A DNA stretch of 64,000 nt from Dipetalonema caudispina (taxonomy: Eukaryota; Nematoda; Chromadorea; Rhabditida; Onchocercidae). The notes under the pieces are model-generated. The model ran no database searches. It had not been told where the DNA came from and worked only from the letters and a program-made list of their open reading frames with translations. Positions 1 to 12,647 of the stretch are shown one piece after another (positions within the stretch are counted from its first letter, which is position 1; each line of letters opens with the position of its first letter). A program made the translations under genes and the position numbers. Location: positions 310,001-374,000 of the forward strand of contig JABVXV010000008.1 of assembly GCA_013365325.1 (NCBI GenBank). The letters run 5' to 3'.

Positions 1-166
1 TTATTTACCGATCATTAAAGTTATTAGAAGTATCTTTTCAGATTCATTTACTGGTAGCCCATATGTTGGCAAAATATTTACCATTAATTTAATTGTATGT
101 TAAAAATAGCATTGGAATTTCAAAACTTTGCCACCAGAATCTTTGAAGTAACACAACGGTATGCAC

Positions 167-3072
167 CTGAATATTTTGCAAGAGATCGGATACCCCTCCT
201 AATATCCCTTGTCTGCTTGCATGTTTCGATTTATCAAAATTTTCATCGTAAATATCATAATAATCAATAGCGACATCTTCCTTTACCGCTGAGAAAGTTG
301 TAGATTGAATGGAAGATGTAGCGGTATCAGTTGAAGGTTTTGACGTTGATGATTGCGAGAGTACTTTCTCTGTTACAAATGCTGTCTTCACATTTGTATT
401 TGCAATCAGCTTCTGAAAGATAAATATCTTTTCATAAAATAGCAATAGCCGCAGTGCCAACAAACCAGAATGTGATGATTTGCTTTTTAATTAAAAAGTG
501 AATTTGATTGAAAAAAAAAAGGCTCCAATTTGATAAAAACTATTCTAGTTCTGATTCTTGACATTTTCTTATCTTTCGATTCTGGCAAATTAGTGGTACG
601 TTCGTTGAAAGAAAACACCAACTGCTAACCTATTACTTCAAATTTCTGGACCAATCATACAAAAGGTTTTTCTTGTATTGATAACTGCTGCTAAAGTAAT
701 AACTCACAAATCTATTAATCTGATTAAAAGCCTAATTGGTACATTCTTAAGTAGTAGAATGATGAGTAGGACGATTGTTATTGGTTTTACGAGGTATTCA
801 CTTAACTTACCCTTGAACTTCGCACGGTTTTTTGTTCATTTCCGAATTGCGAAACTGTAGTTTTGGGAAATGTTTGTACATGATTCATGCTATTAAAAAA
901 CCTCGAACGTACATCATCCAGACGATCCTGTTTCATAAACATCGGATCGACTCTCTGAAAATATTTGTTTCTTCACAATTGAAATATGGCAAAACAAGTT
1001 ATGAAATGGGATAGTTTATTTTCATAATTAAGTAAACAGATGAACAACTATGCATTCTTGCACAAATTTTTTACTTCATTTCTTTAAAACTCTGAAGTAA
1101 TTCTGTCCGTATGACTTTTAAGTCGAGATTTTACTGCAATCTCATTAAACACACAGGAATTAATTCTCTATAAAACCTGAAAACTAACAACAGAATCAAA
1201 ACGGCTATGAGTCCATTGCCATGGAATTTGACGCCGAATTCGTGAGGAAGCATTGTATTTCATTCTATTTTTAACATGAATATCTACGGGACACAACTGA
1301 AGCCACCATCGCAAGTCACTACAAATGAAATATAATTACAAAACATCAGTAATTTACTTCCAAATGTACTAATCTCCATTCGAGATGTCATTTTTTTAAC
1401 ACGAAGCACTATACGAAACAGATATCATGTCTTATTTCAGCAGTAAATTAGCATCAATTTTCGATCAATTGGAAATCTATATGAAAAAAATCGTAGTAAC
1501 TATGATGCGAAATAATATTCATATAATAGTATCAGATAACGAAGTTAATGTGGTAGAATGTTAATTCCTCAGATCTCAAACTTTGACTCGAAATTTCAAA
1601 TCTAAACGCTTATTCTAATTTATCTTCTCTATTTGCACTGTTTACTTTATTCCATTCCTACCTGATTGACGATCTTATCAACTGCAAGGTTTATGATAAA
1701 ACTTCCGGGTATATTATATTGCGGAATCCTAAGCAAAACACCTAACGAGTTGTACAAATATCACGTCTTCTTTCAACACTATGATAATATTTTAAATATG
1801 AAAATGAAATTAACTTGTCATCAAGTACAGCTTGCCACTTGCGTATGATTTGTGTTCCAGTAAAGAATGTTGATGATCGATGATGATCATTTAGGAATTT
1901 GGTGTCAATGCAATCATCTATTCGAATTTTGATTGATTTACCACTACAGCAAAGCAGTTGCCATACACTGAATGTTTCGGAACCATCTTCAATGATTCTG
2001 ACACCCGCTGTATACTGCAAACAGTAATACAACATTAAAAAGATTACACTTATTTAAAAAAATATGAAGGTCATTTGAACTATGCCGTAGTTGAAGCAGT
2101 TGAAGCAATGTTACTTATTTATGCTATTGAGTCGGAGAGATGCAGTTGCTTGTTGACTTTACTGATTCTAGTTTCCAGTTATGGGTCATATCATTTCTTC
2201 AACTAGGTTTGTTCGACGATTCGTATTGCAAAACTCCATGGAGAGAGCGGCAATTGTGCTAGTGAAGGAAATAAGAGAAAGTTTGTCTGTGATACGTGGC
2301 AGAAGATAGTGAATTGTCCTTTGCTCCCATCTTGACTTCATCGTGATCCTATCATTGGCCTAAGTTTGGCCAGGAAAATAAGAGATAGACGTTCCCTAAA
2401 AAGGTGTTTTTATGTTTGTGTCCATGTGAAGAGGGCGAGGGATTATCTTCTTGGTTATGGTTAAATGAATAGAGTGGACTTGGCTATCCCTCCCAAAATT
2501 TATCTCCACTGATCGAAGATTAATTCTACTCTTGATAATTACTCGACCTTCTAGCACTGAGTAACACTGAGTAACCGAACAATAGTTCTGCTATTAATGA
2601 ATTGAGTTCTTACCTGATCACTTCCGCAGCTTAAATATATGTCATCTAATTGGGATGACGCGCTTTCCGATATTTTACACGTTTCATTCATCTGCTGCAA
2701 AAATAAATTAATCAAAGATTTGAATCGATAATTGTTTCCCAGTCATAAATTATAATTTCAAATATTCGAATGTATCATTGGTTCCAATGTAAAATTGTTT
2801 GATAGCAGATGTTAATTCATCTAAGTGCCTATTTTAAATCATAAGAATTATTTCAAGAATTTAACATTAAATTGAATTGGAAAGAACATACCATCTGAGT
2901 ATTATCGAACGCTGAACATGCAAATTTGTAATAACGTTCTTTACCAACAAATGCAGTGTTGAAAGTTGATAGATAAAAGCCTTCAGGGCATTGGAAAGTT
3001 GTTGATACATAAGGACGCACTGTTTCAATCAGTAAGCTGATATAGGCTGCCGTTTGCCAGATCGTTTCTCTG
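167..3072 (-). CDS. Cysteine-rich, dermatopontin-like protein (partial, runs off left edge)
   Basis: Four exons on the minus strand, in transcript order 3072-2892, 2694-2614, 2014-1829 and 412-167, with consistent phases and TTGCAG/TTTCAG-type acceptors. The donor at 1829 (GCT|gtactt) is the weakest. The product has [12 protein letters not shown], then KFACSAF, LSCGS, and [20 protein letters not shown]. The order 'C-P-x-G, hydrophobic strand, W/Y-x-F-x-C, ...GVR..., W-x-L-x-C-C' resembles the repeated motif of dermatopontin-family extracellular matrix proteins, where a cysteine pair closes a GVRS...W-F-CC segment. After the cysteine-rich part comes a Ser/Thr-rich stretch (residues [11 protein letters not shown]), as in a secreted linker. 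No first exon or signal peptide was found upstream of 3072, and the gene continues past position 1 through a donor at 166. Family assignment is by motif spacing only. It could be another secreted Cys-rich protein. Confidence 0.5.
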
Positions 3073-3689
3073 CTACAAATTATATATTAGATCTTAAGAT
3101 TCTGAAATTTCACATCTTTTTGAAGTTAGGTGAAAAAACTTTTATTTTAAATCTAATTTAACATGCTACAGATAGGTTCTTCGAATTGACTAAATCATCA
3201 CGTGCCTATTTTAAATCATAGAAATTATCTCGAAAAGTGAACAACAATTTGGACTGGAATGAATATGTAAAATGCTAAGGCTTTAAGATGAACTCCGTTC
3301 CCAAATTATAATTGATACAGTTAAATCGAACCTCTTCATTTTGGTAGGAAGAAATTGAGCCGACAATTAATGATTCCAAAACACGAAATTTCTCAACTAA
3401 ACGAATTTCATTGCGCTATCAACTTCTAAAAATCAAAAATGCATGAAACACATTTTTTGAAAATATGCTATGAATTTTAGTTGGTACTTTTAGGAGCAGT
3501 CAAAATTTGATTACAAAATTGAGAGGAGAATAAATTTCCGCTCCGATAAAGCACAACAATTGCAACAGCAATAACAATAATAATAGTAATAATAATAATG
3601 ATAATAATAATAATGATAATACTAATTAATAATAATTAATAATATTAATAATAATAATAATAATAATAATAGTGATAATAATGATAATA

Positions 3690-3730
<41 letters not shown>

Positions 3731-6700
3731 TAGTAATAACAATAATAATAATAATTAACAGTAATTAATAATAATAATAATAATAACAGCAACAATACGA
3801 ACAATATTTTCTGATTCTAGGGTATATAGACAATGAAATGGGGCAAGACATGGAAACGATGCCCATTGAGTAGTGATGATAGGATTGATGACAGTAGCGA
3901 ATTGTTGAAATGTGACATTTCTTCTATAAGATATTCTATGAGATGGTTGGTGACATTGACCCATCATCATTTACGCAGACAAAACTTTTTGATCCCTTTT
4001 TTCTTATGTAACAGAACATAAGATCTTCAATTTTCCTCTTCACTTACTTCTTCATCCTCCAATGTCCTCAGTAGATTTCATCTCTCTATCATACCGACAA
4101 TTAACTACCAATTAATGGTTCAAATATATGGATCAATTCAAATATATCATAGTGAATAGCTGTTTTGGGGCTTAATTTTCTATTCTGAATGCTCTCTATC
4201 AAATCTATAGAACATTCATCGGATCACTATGATTCCTTTCATTTCCATTGTTTAACTTATATCTTCGTATATTCTATTTTCATAATCACTTGATGCTATA
4301 GTAACATGTTCCTTTTTTTAAAAAAAAATTTTTGGATTCATTAGAAGTTTAAAAGTAGTATTTTTAATCTTTCCAGTATTCATGATTTTCAGATTCCAGC
4401 ATGCAAAGATGAATAGATATTTCGATCGCAATCATAATTATGCTTGAGCTATGACACAGGCAAGATATCTGTTTTGATGGACGATCAGCATAGCATCTTT
4501 CAGAATGATCATCCGGTTATATTTATCTTTCCTTAAAATGTTACAAGTTAATTTTGTCATGATTGTAAATCATGATTGTGCTGGTAGTGCAGTGGGGAAG
4601 AAGGGTGTTGTGGTACTAAACGATCCGGGTTCGTCTTCACCCTGTCGCATTCCAGCTCCGCATTGTCGATGATTCATAAGCAGTGCGGCGTTCTAAATAA
4701 TGCGTAAACAAATGCTATAGGCAAAATCGCAACCGGCTAACAATACATTCCGGAATGTTTGCCGTACTTAAAGTTTGCTACACTTCTCCAGTACACCTTT
4801 ATCACCCCCATCTTAGATCATAAACACGTAATGTTGAAGTGCTAAGTGGAAGGGAGAACTCTGCATGATCAATTGCACTATCTATCATCCATTGAGAGAA
4901 ACTGGATATCATTCGGAACGGGTTTTAATGATAATTTGGATGTTTTGGTTGTGTTCATCGTTCTTGCAGTACCATCCTTTGCATCCGGCTGTGTCACATT
5001 TCGGCACTCGCCTGCAATTTGGAAGAGGTTTTTCGATTCCGTTCTAATTGTATCTGTAAAAAATTAATCTCCGTCAGTGATTTACTTGAAGTGCAATGCA
5101 AATAAGTTTTAAATCAAATTTCAGGTTTAATTCATGTCGTGAGTATTGCTCTAGGCTGCTTTCGAAAAAAGGTAGAAACTGGAAATAAAAGGAATTCTAA
5201 CCAATCCGATGGATTTTGCACTTTCAACAATGGAAAAAGTAATAGCTTTCCAACAATGGAATCTGCCATTGTCTTCAAATAGAATATTAAATGCACATTT
5301 ATTGTATCCTTTGATGGTACCGCTGGCTTTTTATGACACTTTTTGATCATCAAAAAATTTTCTAAAATGCCATCTGAATTTGGGTCTTCAAAAGCTTCTA
5401 AAGAAACCGCAAAAAATCAAATAAAAATTTTACTAAAGTAAATTATGATTGATATGTGAAGGTTTTTTCTCGTTTATGAGCGTTCAACGAAACGCTATAG
5501 AGAAAAGTAGAATACAAAATGATAGAAATTATACCGACAAAGTCGGGATAATAATAATAAATGTTGCGAATTATCTCCCTCATTTGAACTGTTCTCCTAG
5601 GCAACCCTTCATAAAGAAGAAATCTACAAAGAATGAAATTTCTAAATCTTTTAAGACTTTTATTTATTTGGGACAGTTATCCCTGCACCTATTTTCTCTC
5701 AATACCTTTTCATATAGATCATCCCATTTTTTACCAAAGTTACTGAAATACTCTTTGACTGATATGGCGAAACGTATGATCCATTACCTGACTAAACAAT
5801 ATCGTGACATGCCATAAAGCAGGAAATCATTACTGAAGTAAAAGATATTATTTTCAACATGTATCGGTTTCCCGATAACAGAGAAAATCAATAACATCGC
5901 ACAATTCTCATTGTCTTGTCCTGGGCCAAGCTAATTGCTAGCATTTGGATCAAAAATATAAAAGCTTCCTCAGTTTTCAGTCCGTATTGATGCAGTGCCT
6001 TAAGCAAAAAAGCTTCTTTAATAAAAAAAAAAATTCTATAGCGTATATAAAGATTTTCAAGCAAAAAATTTTCAAGCTTGTCTTCAAACTTTTTTTCGAA
6101 ATTCGAACTCTTCATAGTTTACATATACACACTACTTCACTCACTCAATAGCCAAAAATGTTTAGTGAATGAATGTCTGTGATCGTTAATTGGAAATTAC
6201 TAATGATTAGAATCTTATTCTAAAAGATATTAGTCCTTCTTCAAAAACATTCAAGAAAAAAACTAATCATCGAGTGATGGAATTCCAAAACAATTGTATT
6301 TTTACCAATATTTTTTATAGCTATCCAATTTCACCGATTTTTGAAGTTTAGAAAAAAAATTGCTATAAAGAAAACAGATTTTCAGATAGGTAGAAAGACT
6401 TTCAGGTTGGTAAAAAATGTATTAATTTATTTTAAATATTGCTATAGAGTAAATATTTATAGAGTGAAAAAAAGTAAAATGAATGAAATTTTTTCAGATA
6501 GCTATAGAGTAATTAGATTTTCGGAGAGGTGGGAGTATTATAAGCTATCATTTCCGGAAAATTTGGGTGGTTTCTTCCGGTAAATATATTTTTTATTGTT
6601 TGCTTGATGTGAAGCTTCTTTTTCTATAACTGATCATTATGCCATTAATGGATGGATTCTCAAACTTCTCAACTAAGTATCCCATCTCTTTCTCTTTCAT

Positions 6701-6859
6701 TCAGAGGTAGAAAGCACTACAGACCGCTATAGTGAGTGAAGGCATCAGAATCTATCACCTTCTCTTAAAATGAATGAATCTTTCACTTACGGAATTGTTG
6801 ATGAGACAAGATGGGTACACATCGCGGCAGTAATAGTCACATCAAAGGAGTACTCGTCG
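3073..6859. other. Gene-poor interval between the dermatopontin-like gene and thymidylate synthase
   Basis: Apart from the simple repeat, I see no recognisable protein family on either strand. The first exons of the minus-strand dermatopontin-like gene should lie here but were not identified. 4570-4770 is less AT-rich than its surroundings and includes a 14-bp perfect palindrome, ACATTCCGGAATGT, at 4745-4758. 4865-5047 can be read as a tiny two-exon ORF (see findings). 6300-6580 is dominated by repeated gctatagag/cagatag words and looks non-coding. Confidence 0.6.
3556..3795. repeat. AAT/GATAAT simple-sequence tract
   Basis: About 240 bp made almost only of ataataata, with interspersed gataat, agtaat and aattaat units. 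Low complexity, no coding potential. Confidence 0.95.
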
Positions 6860-6868
6860 TTTAGCGCC
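6860..6868 (+). promoter_or_regulatory. E2F-like site upstream of thymidylate synthase
   Basis: TTTAGCGCC lies 57 bp before the thymidylate synthase start codon. It differs by one base from the E2F consensus TTTSSCGC. Thymidylate synthase genes are classic E2F/S-phase targets, so the position is suggestive, but a single 9-bp match is weak evidence. Confidence 0.3.
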
Positions 6869-6924
6869 AGGTTTCGAATTTCCTCGAGTTCATGTGGTAA
6901 TTATTGGTAGTCTGAAGGTCAAGG

Positions 6925-8530
<1,606 letters not shown>

Positions 8531-8590
8531 ATTTCTTTCATGACGTTTTGCAATTTTGTTATTAAAGTAATTATTAAGGAAACAATTTTG

Positions 8591-8596
8591 AATAAA
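8591..8596 (+). terminator. Polyadenylation signal of thymidylate synthase
   Basis: Canonical AATAAA 61 bp after the stop codon. Confidence 0.6.
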
Positions 8597-8732
8597 CTAA
8601 ATTTCAGTCTACTTATCTGTTCCTTACAGATTGATTCAAATAGGTTTTGAGTTTTACATCTTCTTATGATAGTTGTTGCATGTTTTCACGGATTCCACTT
8701 TTTAGTGGTAGATTCTTACTTCTCATAAATTA

Positions 8733-8790
8733 TTATAGATGTGATGAAAAGTTTTAATCTCTATAGATGTAAGGAAAGGTTTTAATCTCT
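8733..8790. repeat. Two-copy imperfect tandem repeat
   Basis: Two adjacent units of about 28 bp, each tatagatg(t)...aggttttaatctc or aagttttaatctc, in the spacer after thymidylate synthase. The remaining spacer up to 9492 shows no gene. Confidence 0.7.
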
Positions 8791-9492
8791 TTTGGTCCAC
8801 ATTATTTGATGTTCAAGTCAAACTTCAAAAGTTGAACAACTCATATTTAGCGAGCTTCTTTTTTTTCGTTGTCAGAAATAAAGTTATTGAAGTCTAATTA
8901 ATGTACTCATTCAGACATTCACTGAATGATATGGTAAATCTCAGTTAAGGAGTTTCAAATTTTACGGCTAAGCAGGCAGTCCTGGACTGGAGCAAAGCGG
9001 AAGAATCCGAAATTCTTTGCCTTCTGGAAGAGCAAAAAAATGTCTGAACATATATTTGAGCGCTAAATAAAGCTCCTGTTTCCGTGTTTGTTTCCTTCGG
9101 CTGGAACTTGAATTTTATAGTTACTTTTCTTGGGGAACTCAGAAAAATAACTTGTGATAGCATTTTGGCATATGGGATTTTCGGCAATAGAAATTGGACA
9201 TCGATGACAAAAGTTTATTCATCTGGAAATTTTTCGGACAAGGACTGTGCTTTGCATCTTCCACATAATCAAAGTCAAGTTTTATTCATTCAGAAAAATC
9301 ACAAAATTATTGACGATTGGTATTTGTACGTCTACTTGGGTTGAATGTTGTTGCAAAAGTTTTATGTTTCTCAAATTTGAATAAATGCAGAAAACGATTA
9401 AATAAATGTTATTTAAAATATTAAATCAACAGGTAATGCGTTTTATGGTTTAATCACTTCTCTAGACTGGTGGAGTGGATCTGTCCTGCAAA

Positions 9493-12400
9493 ATGGGATC
9501 CGTTGTGAAAGTTTATGATGAGGACCCTACAGAAATAACATTTATTTATGATTGGCCAGTGCAGATTTTTCAGCCAGTTAATGGTTTCAATGTTTTCGGT
9601 GATACGGAAACATTCTGCACCAATTACCGCAGTGCTAATCATGAGTGGTATCAAACTTTTCATAGTATCCTGTACAGTAACTAATTCCGCCGAAGTTGCT
9701 ACTTATAAATGACATTGAGAATCTGATTTTGATCTGTAATTACCATTTCAAATTCTTCTTTGTTCTTTATTTCTGGGTTACGCTCGGTATCCTACGTGGA
9801 CATGAGGGTTTCCGAGTTCTTTTCAGGATGGTACATTTGTATAGGACCAATTTTGGTGTGCCATCGAGACCGAGGATACATCTGTATTTGGAGCAAAGCA
9901 GAGTAGTAACAACGCATCCATCTCCTAAGGAATGCAAATTTTCTTTTAGATTACTCGAAGATGATACTTATCATGGTTCGTTTCACTGCCTGTTGGACTT
10001 CCGAGATCCCGTCCGAGAACTTTTTTAGTCTTTGATTTTCACCTTAATTTAATGAAATTGAAAATTGAAAATAAGTACCAGTTACTGAATTAAAAACCAG
10101 TGATTTTGATACTTCGTCAGTGAAATGAAATAGTTCGGCATAAAGTTGGTACGACGTATAAATGTACTAACTCATGTGGGTTGGATAAGCAGTTGCTGCA
10201 GTTGTGCATTGCTATGTTGTGATGAAAACTGACAAAAAAGTCTTGATCAAAACATCCGTATCCGCTGTAGTTCTAGCTAATGTCAAATCCAAATTTGAAA
10301 CAAACGTATTAATGCTTTAAAATTTAAATAACCATTAAGAATTCCACTTCATCAGGTTTATATTCTTAAATATAAAAAATGTGGTTAGAGCAGTTATGAG
10401 CGTACCTGCTAGAGTAAGCCATATGGTTAGGACACCACGACTGACAAAATAATATTTTAAATTTGATTTTGCTGGTTGCTTCATTAAATCTTCATTTCCC
10501 TGTAGGAAGTGTAACTGCTGTACGTTCTGTGACAACGTTTTCATCAATGGACAGCTTCCGAGTACCTAGAGATTCGCAGTTTGTGGAATTGTTAACACAA
10601 TGTTTTACGAATCAATCTAACAGTGGTATACGATACCTCCAGTATTAAAAATCTTGTTAAGAAACAGTTCATATCAAGAATGCTTGAAACATTTTCGCTC
10701 AGTTGTTTTCCTGATCTTGATGCTGACAGGCTACTTGAATCAGTTAAATTTGCAAACCTTTGTAGGAAATAGTTTCGCCTCATTTTAATCCCAATTTTTG
10801 CAATTTTTTTAAATTTTCATTGATACTAGCTTAACATCTTTCAGGAAAAACAATCGTGATTACGATTGACCTTCTGTTCAGTACAGAATCTTTTAATTTG
10901 GGCTTTAGTAATTGGATGAGTATGGTCCCAGCACCGCCTGCTGATACCACGAATGATTTTCGTTTTAAAGTTCTCAGCAATGAGGGAGCGTAAGTAGTTG
11001 TTTTTCATTCTCCCTTTAGTATTGATAAAAGGGTATTATTAATGGACGGAACGGTACCTCTTCTCGATTCTGATAAATGGATTTATTGCCTGTGCAGTCA
11101 TTACCAACAGATGTCTAAATAAAATCAATGATGAATGTGAAATGATAACGCTTGGAAATATTAAAATGCCTCTTGCTGAAAAGAAATATGTGGCAAGGTA
11201 GAAATTGAAATTTGGTTGATATTTTCAAACAAAGTTTTTATTACAAGGAGCTTCCACTTTAAAACTTCAACCTAATGGCGTTACACTCTTTCCAGAGATT
11301 TTACCATACATTGTCGGGATGGTGATCTTAAAATATCGAAAAGTGCGTTATTCTTAAGCTCTGATTACTTTCGCTTTCTGTTCACTGCAAATGATGAAGG
11401 ATTAATGTCTAAAGAACAGTCCGTACCCGATTACAATCTGGAATCCGTTCGCAAGGTGTTTTGAACATTATAAAGAATTAAAACTACAAAAAACTAAGAT
11501 TAAAAATTATCGTCCCATGAAAAAAAAATATTGTCGTATTAAAAATTGTCTCTATCCATTCATAAATCTACATATGATAATTTGAGAATTGCTGGAAATT
11601 ACGGAAAAAATATTTGTACAGTGGACGAGGGTAGTTCCACAAAAAAACTTGTGCCATTTTCAGGTGCTAGTGTTTATGATTACGGGTACATTTGAGATGC
11701 CGAACAATTTAACACCGGAATTGGCTAGGGAACTAATTGATATAGCAATGCATTTCAAACCCTTGAATCGTGATGCGCTCAGAAATACTATTCATCGTGC
11801 CCTTTGTAAGCTCTTACTGCAGGTAAGATATTTCATTCTCTTCTTTAGCAAATTTTATTCTGCAAGCTAAACAAATTGTGGAAAAATCACCTAAATGATT
11901 TTCGATGAAATATTCAGAAGTTAAACTTTTATAGAGGTAAAATATGAGTTGGTATTATGAGTACTGCTCTTTCGCGACAGTTTCAGGATTTTTCGGTCTT
12001 GGATAAAATTGTTCATTTCCTGGTGTTTGCACACGAAATGAATCTATCACAGTTGAAAATAATGTGTATGTCAATTATCGTTTATGAACATTATAAACGG
12101 TTCAAGCAAGAATATAATGAAGAAGTAATATTTTCTACATTTGTTCAGAAGACACTTTCCGTTAAGAACAAGGAGGGACTAACTGTCGATTTACAATTTT
12201 GATTTAAAAACATTTACCACTACGTTTCGCAGTTTATCATAACTGATGTACGTAAAGATTTTTCGTTTACGTTTTAATTAAGTTAAATTAATGATTTTTG
12301 AAGGATACTTTAAATGAAAAGCTTATATTTCTTACAGTCACCGAATGCAGATCACCGGGCGCTTCATGAGCGCTTGCGTCGTAGTGGCTTCCTTTTAACC

Positions 12401-12544
12401 GTCTCTCCATTATCAAGAATTGATTCAATTCGACGACAGTCCCTCAAATGTCGACGAGTTTTTCGGTATGGAGGGAAATCGAATCAGAATTCATTTCAAG
12501 TGCCTAGAAATTCGAGTGATATGATGTGGAATGATGTGGACTAG
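9493..12544 (+). CDS. MATH-like/BTB-POZ domain protein
   Basis: Exons 9493-9647, 9827-9975, 10506-10625, 10845-10989, 11111-11197, 11296-11455, 11664-11822, 11987-12124 and 12338-12544 give 439 residues with matching phases. Residues ~10-165 form a divergent MATH-like beta domain (NHEWMVHLYRTNFG, CKFSFRLLEDD, SGKTIVITIDLLFS). Residues ~217-320 form a BTB/POZ domain: DFTIHCRDGDLKISKSALF, SSDYFRFLFTAND, VPDYNLESVRKVLVFMITG, LARELIDIAMHF, followed by a C-terminal helical extension. Nematodes have large MATH-BTB families. Known members are substrate adaptors for CUL3 ubiquitin ligases, so that role is inferred here, not shown. If the last intron is retained, the protein instead ends at the TGA at 12200-12202 (396 residues). 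Both ends look coding. Start: first in-frame ATG, just before VVKVYDEDPTEI. AATAAA at 12642. Confidence 0.82.
10335..10484 (-). CDS. Possible 49-aa single-pass membrane microprotein, antisense in a BTB-gene intron
   Basis: ATG-to-stop ORF on the minus strand, entirely inside the intron 9976-10505 of the MATH-BTB gene. It starts with a basic KQPAKSNLKYY, followed by a hydrophobic run VLTIWLTLAGTLITALTTFF and a short polar tail ending MKWNS. That architecture (short basic N-terminus, one transmembrane helix) is typical of small mitochondrial or ER membrane subunits, but I recognise no family. A donor/acceptor pair could extend it upstream to an ATG at 10783. Could be a chance ORF. Confidence 0.25.
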   Translation of the reverse strand: MKQPAKSNLKYYFVSRGVLTIWLTLAGTLITALTTFFIFKNINLMKWNS

Positions 12545-12641
12545 TATTATCTTTCTCATTCCATTTTTGAAATGCTGTTTTTAAAGTATGTGAAAGTTAT
12601 TATTATTACAGTATCTTTCTGCTATAAATTACAAAGCACTA

Positions 12642-12647
12642 AATAAA
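12642..12647 (+). terminator. Polyadenylation signal of the MATH-BTB gene
   Basis: AATAAA 98 bp after the TAG at 12542-12544. Confidence 0.55.
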
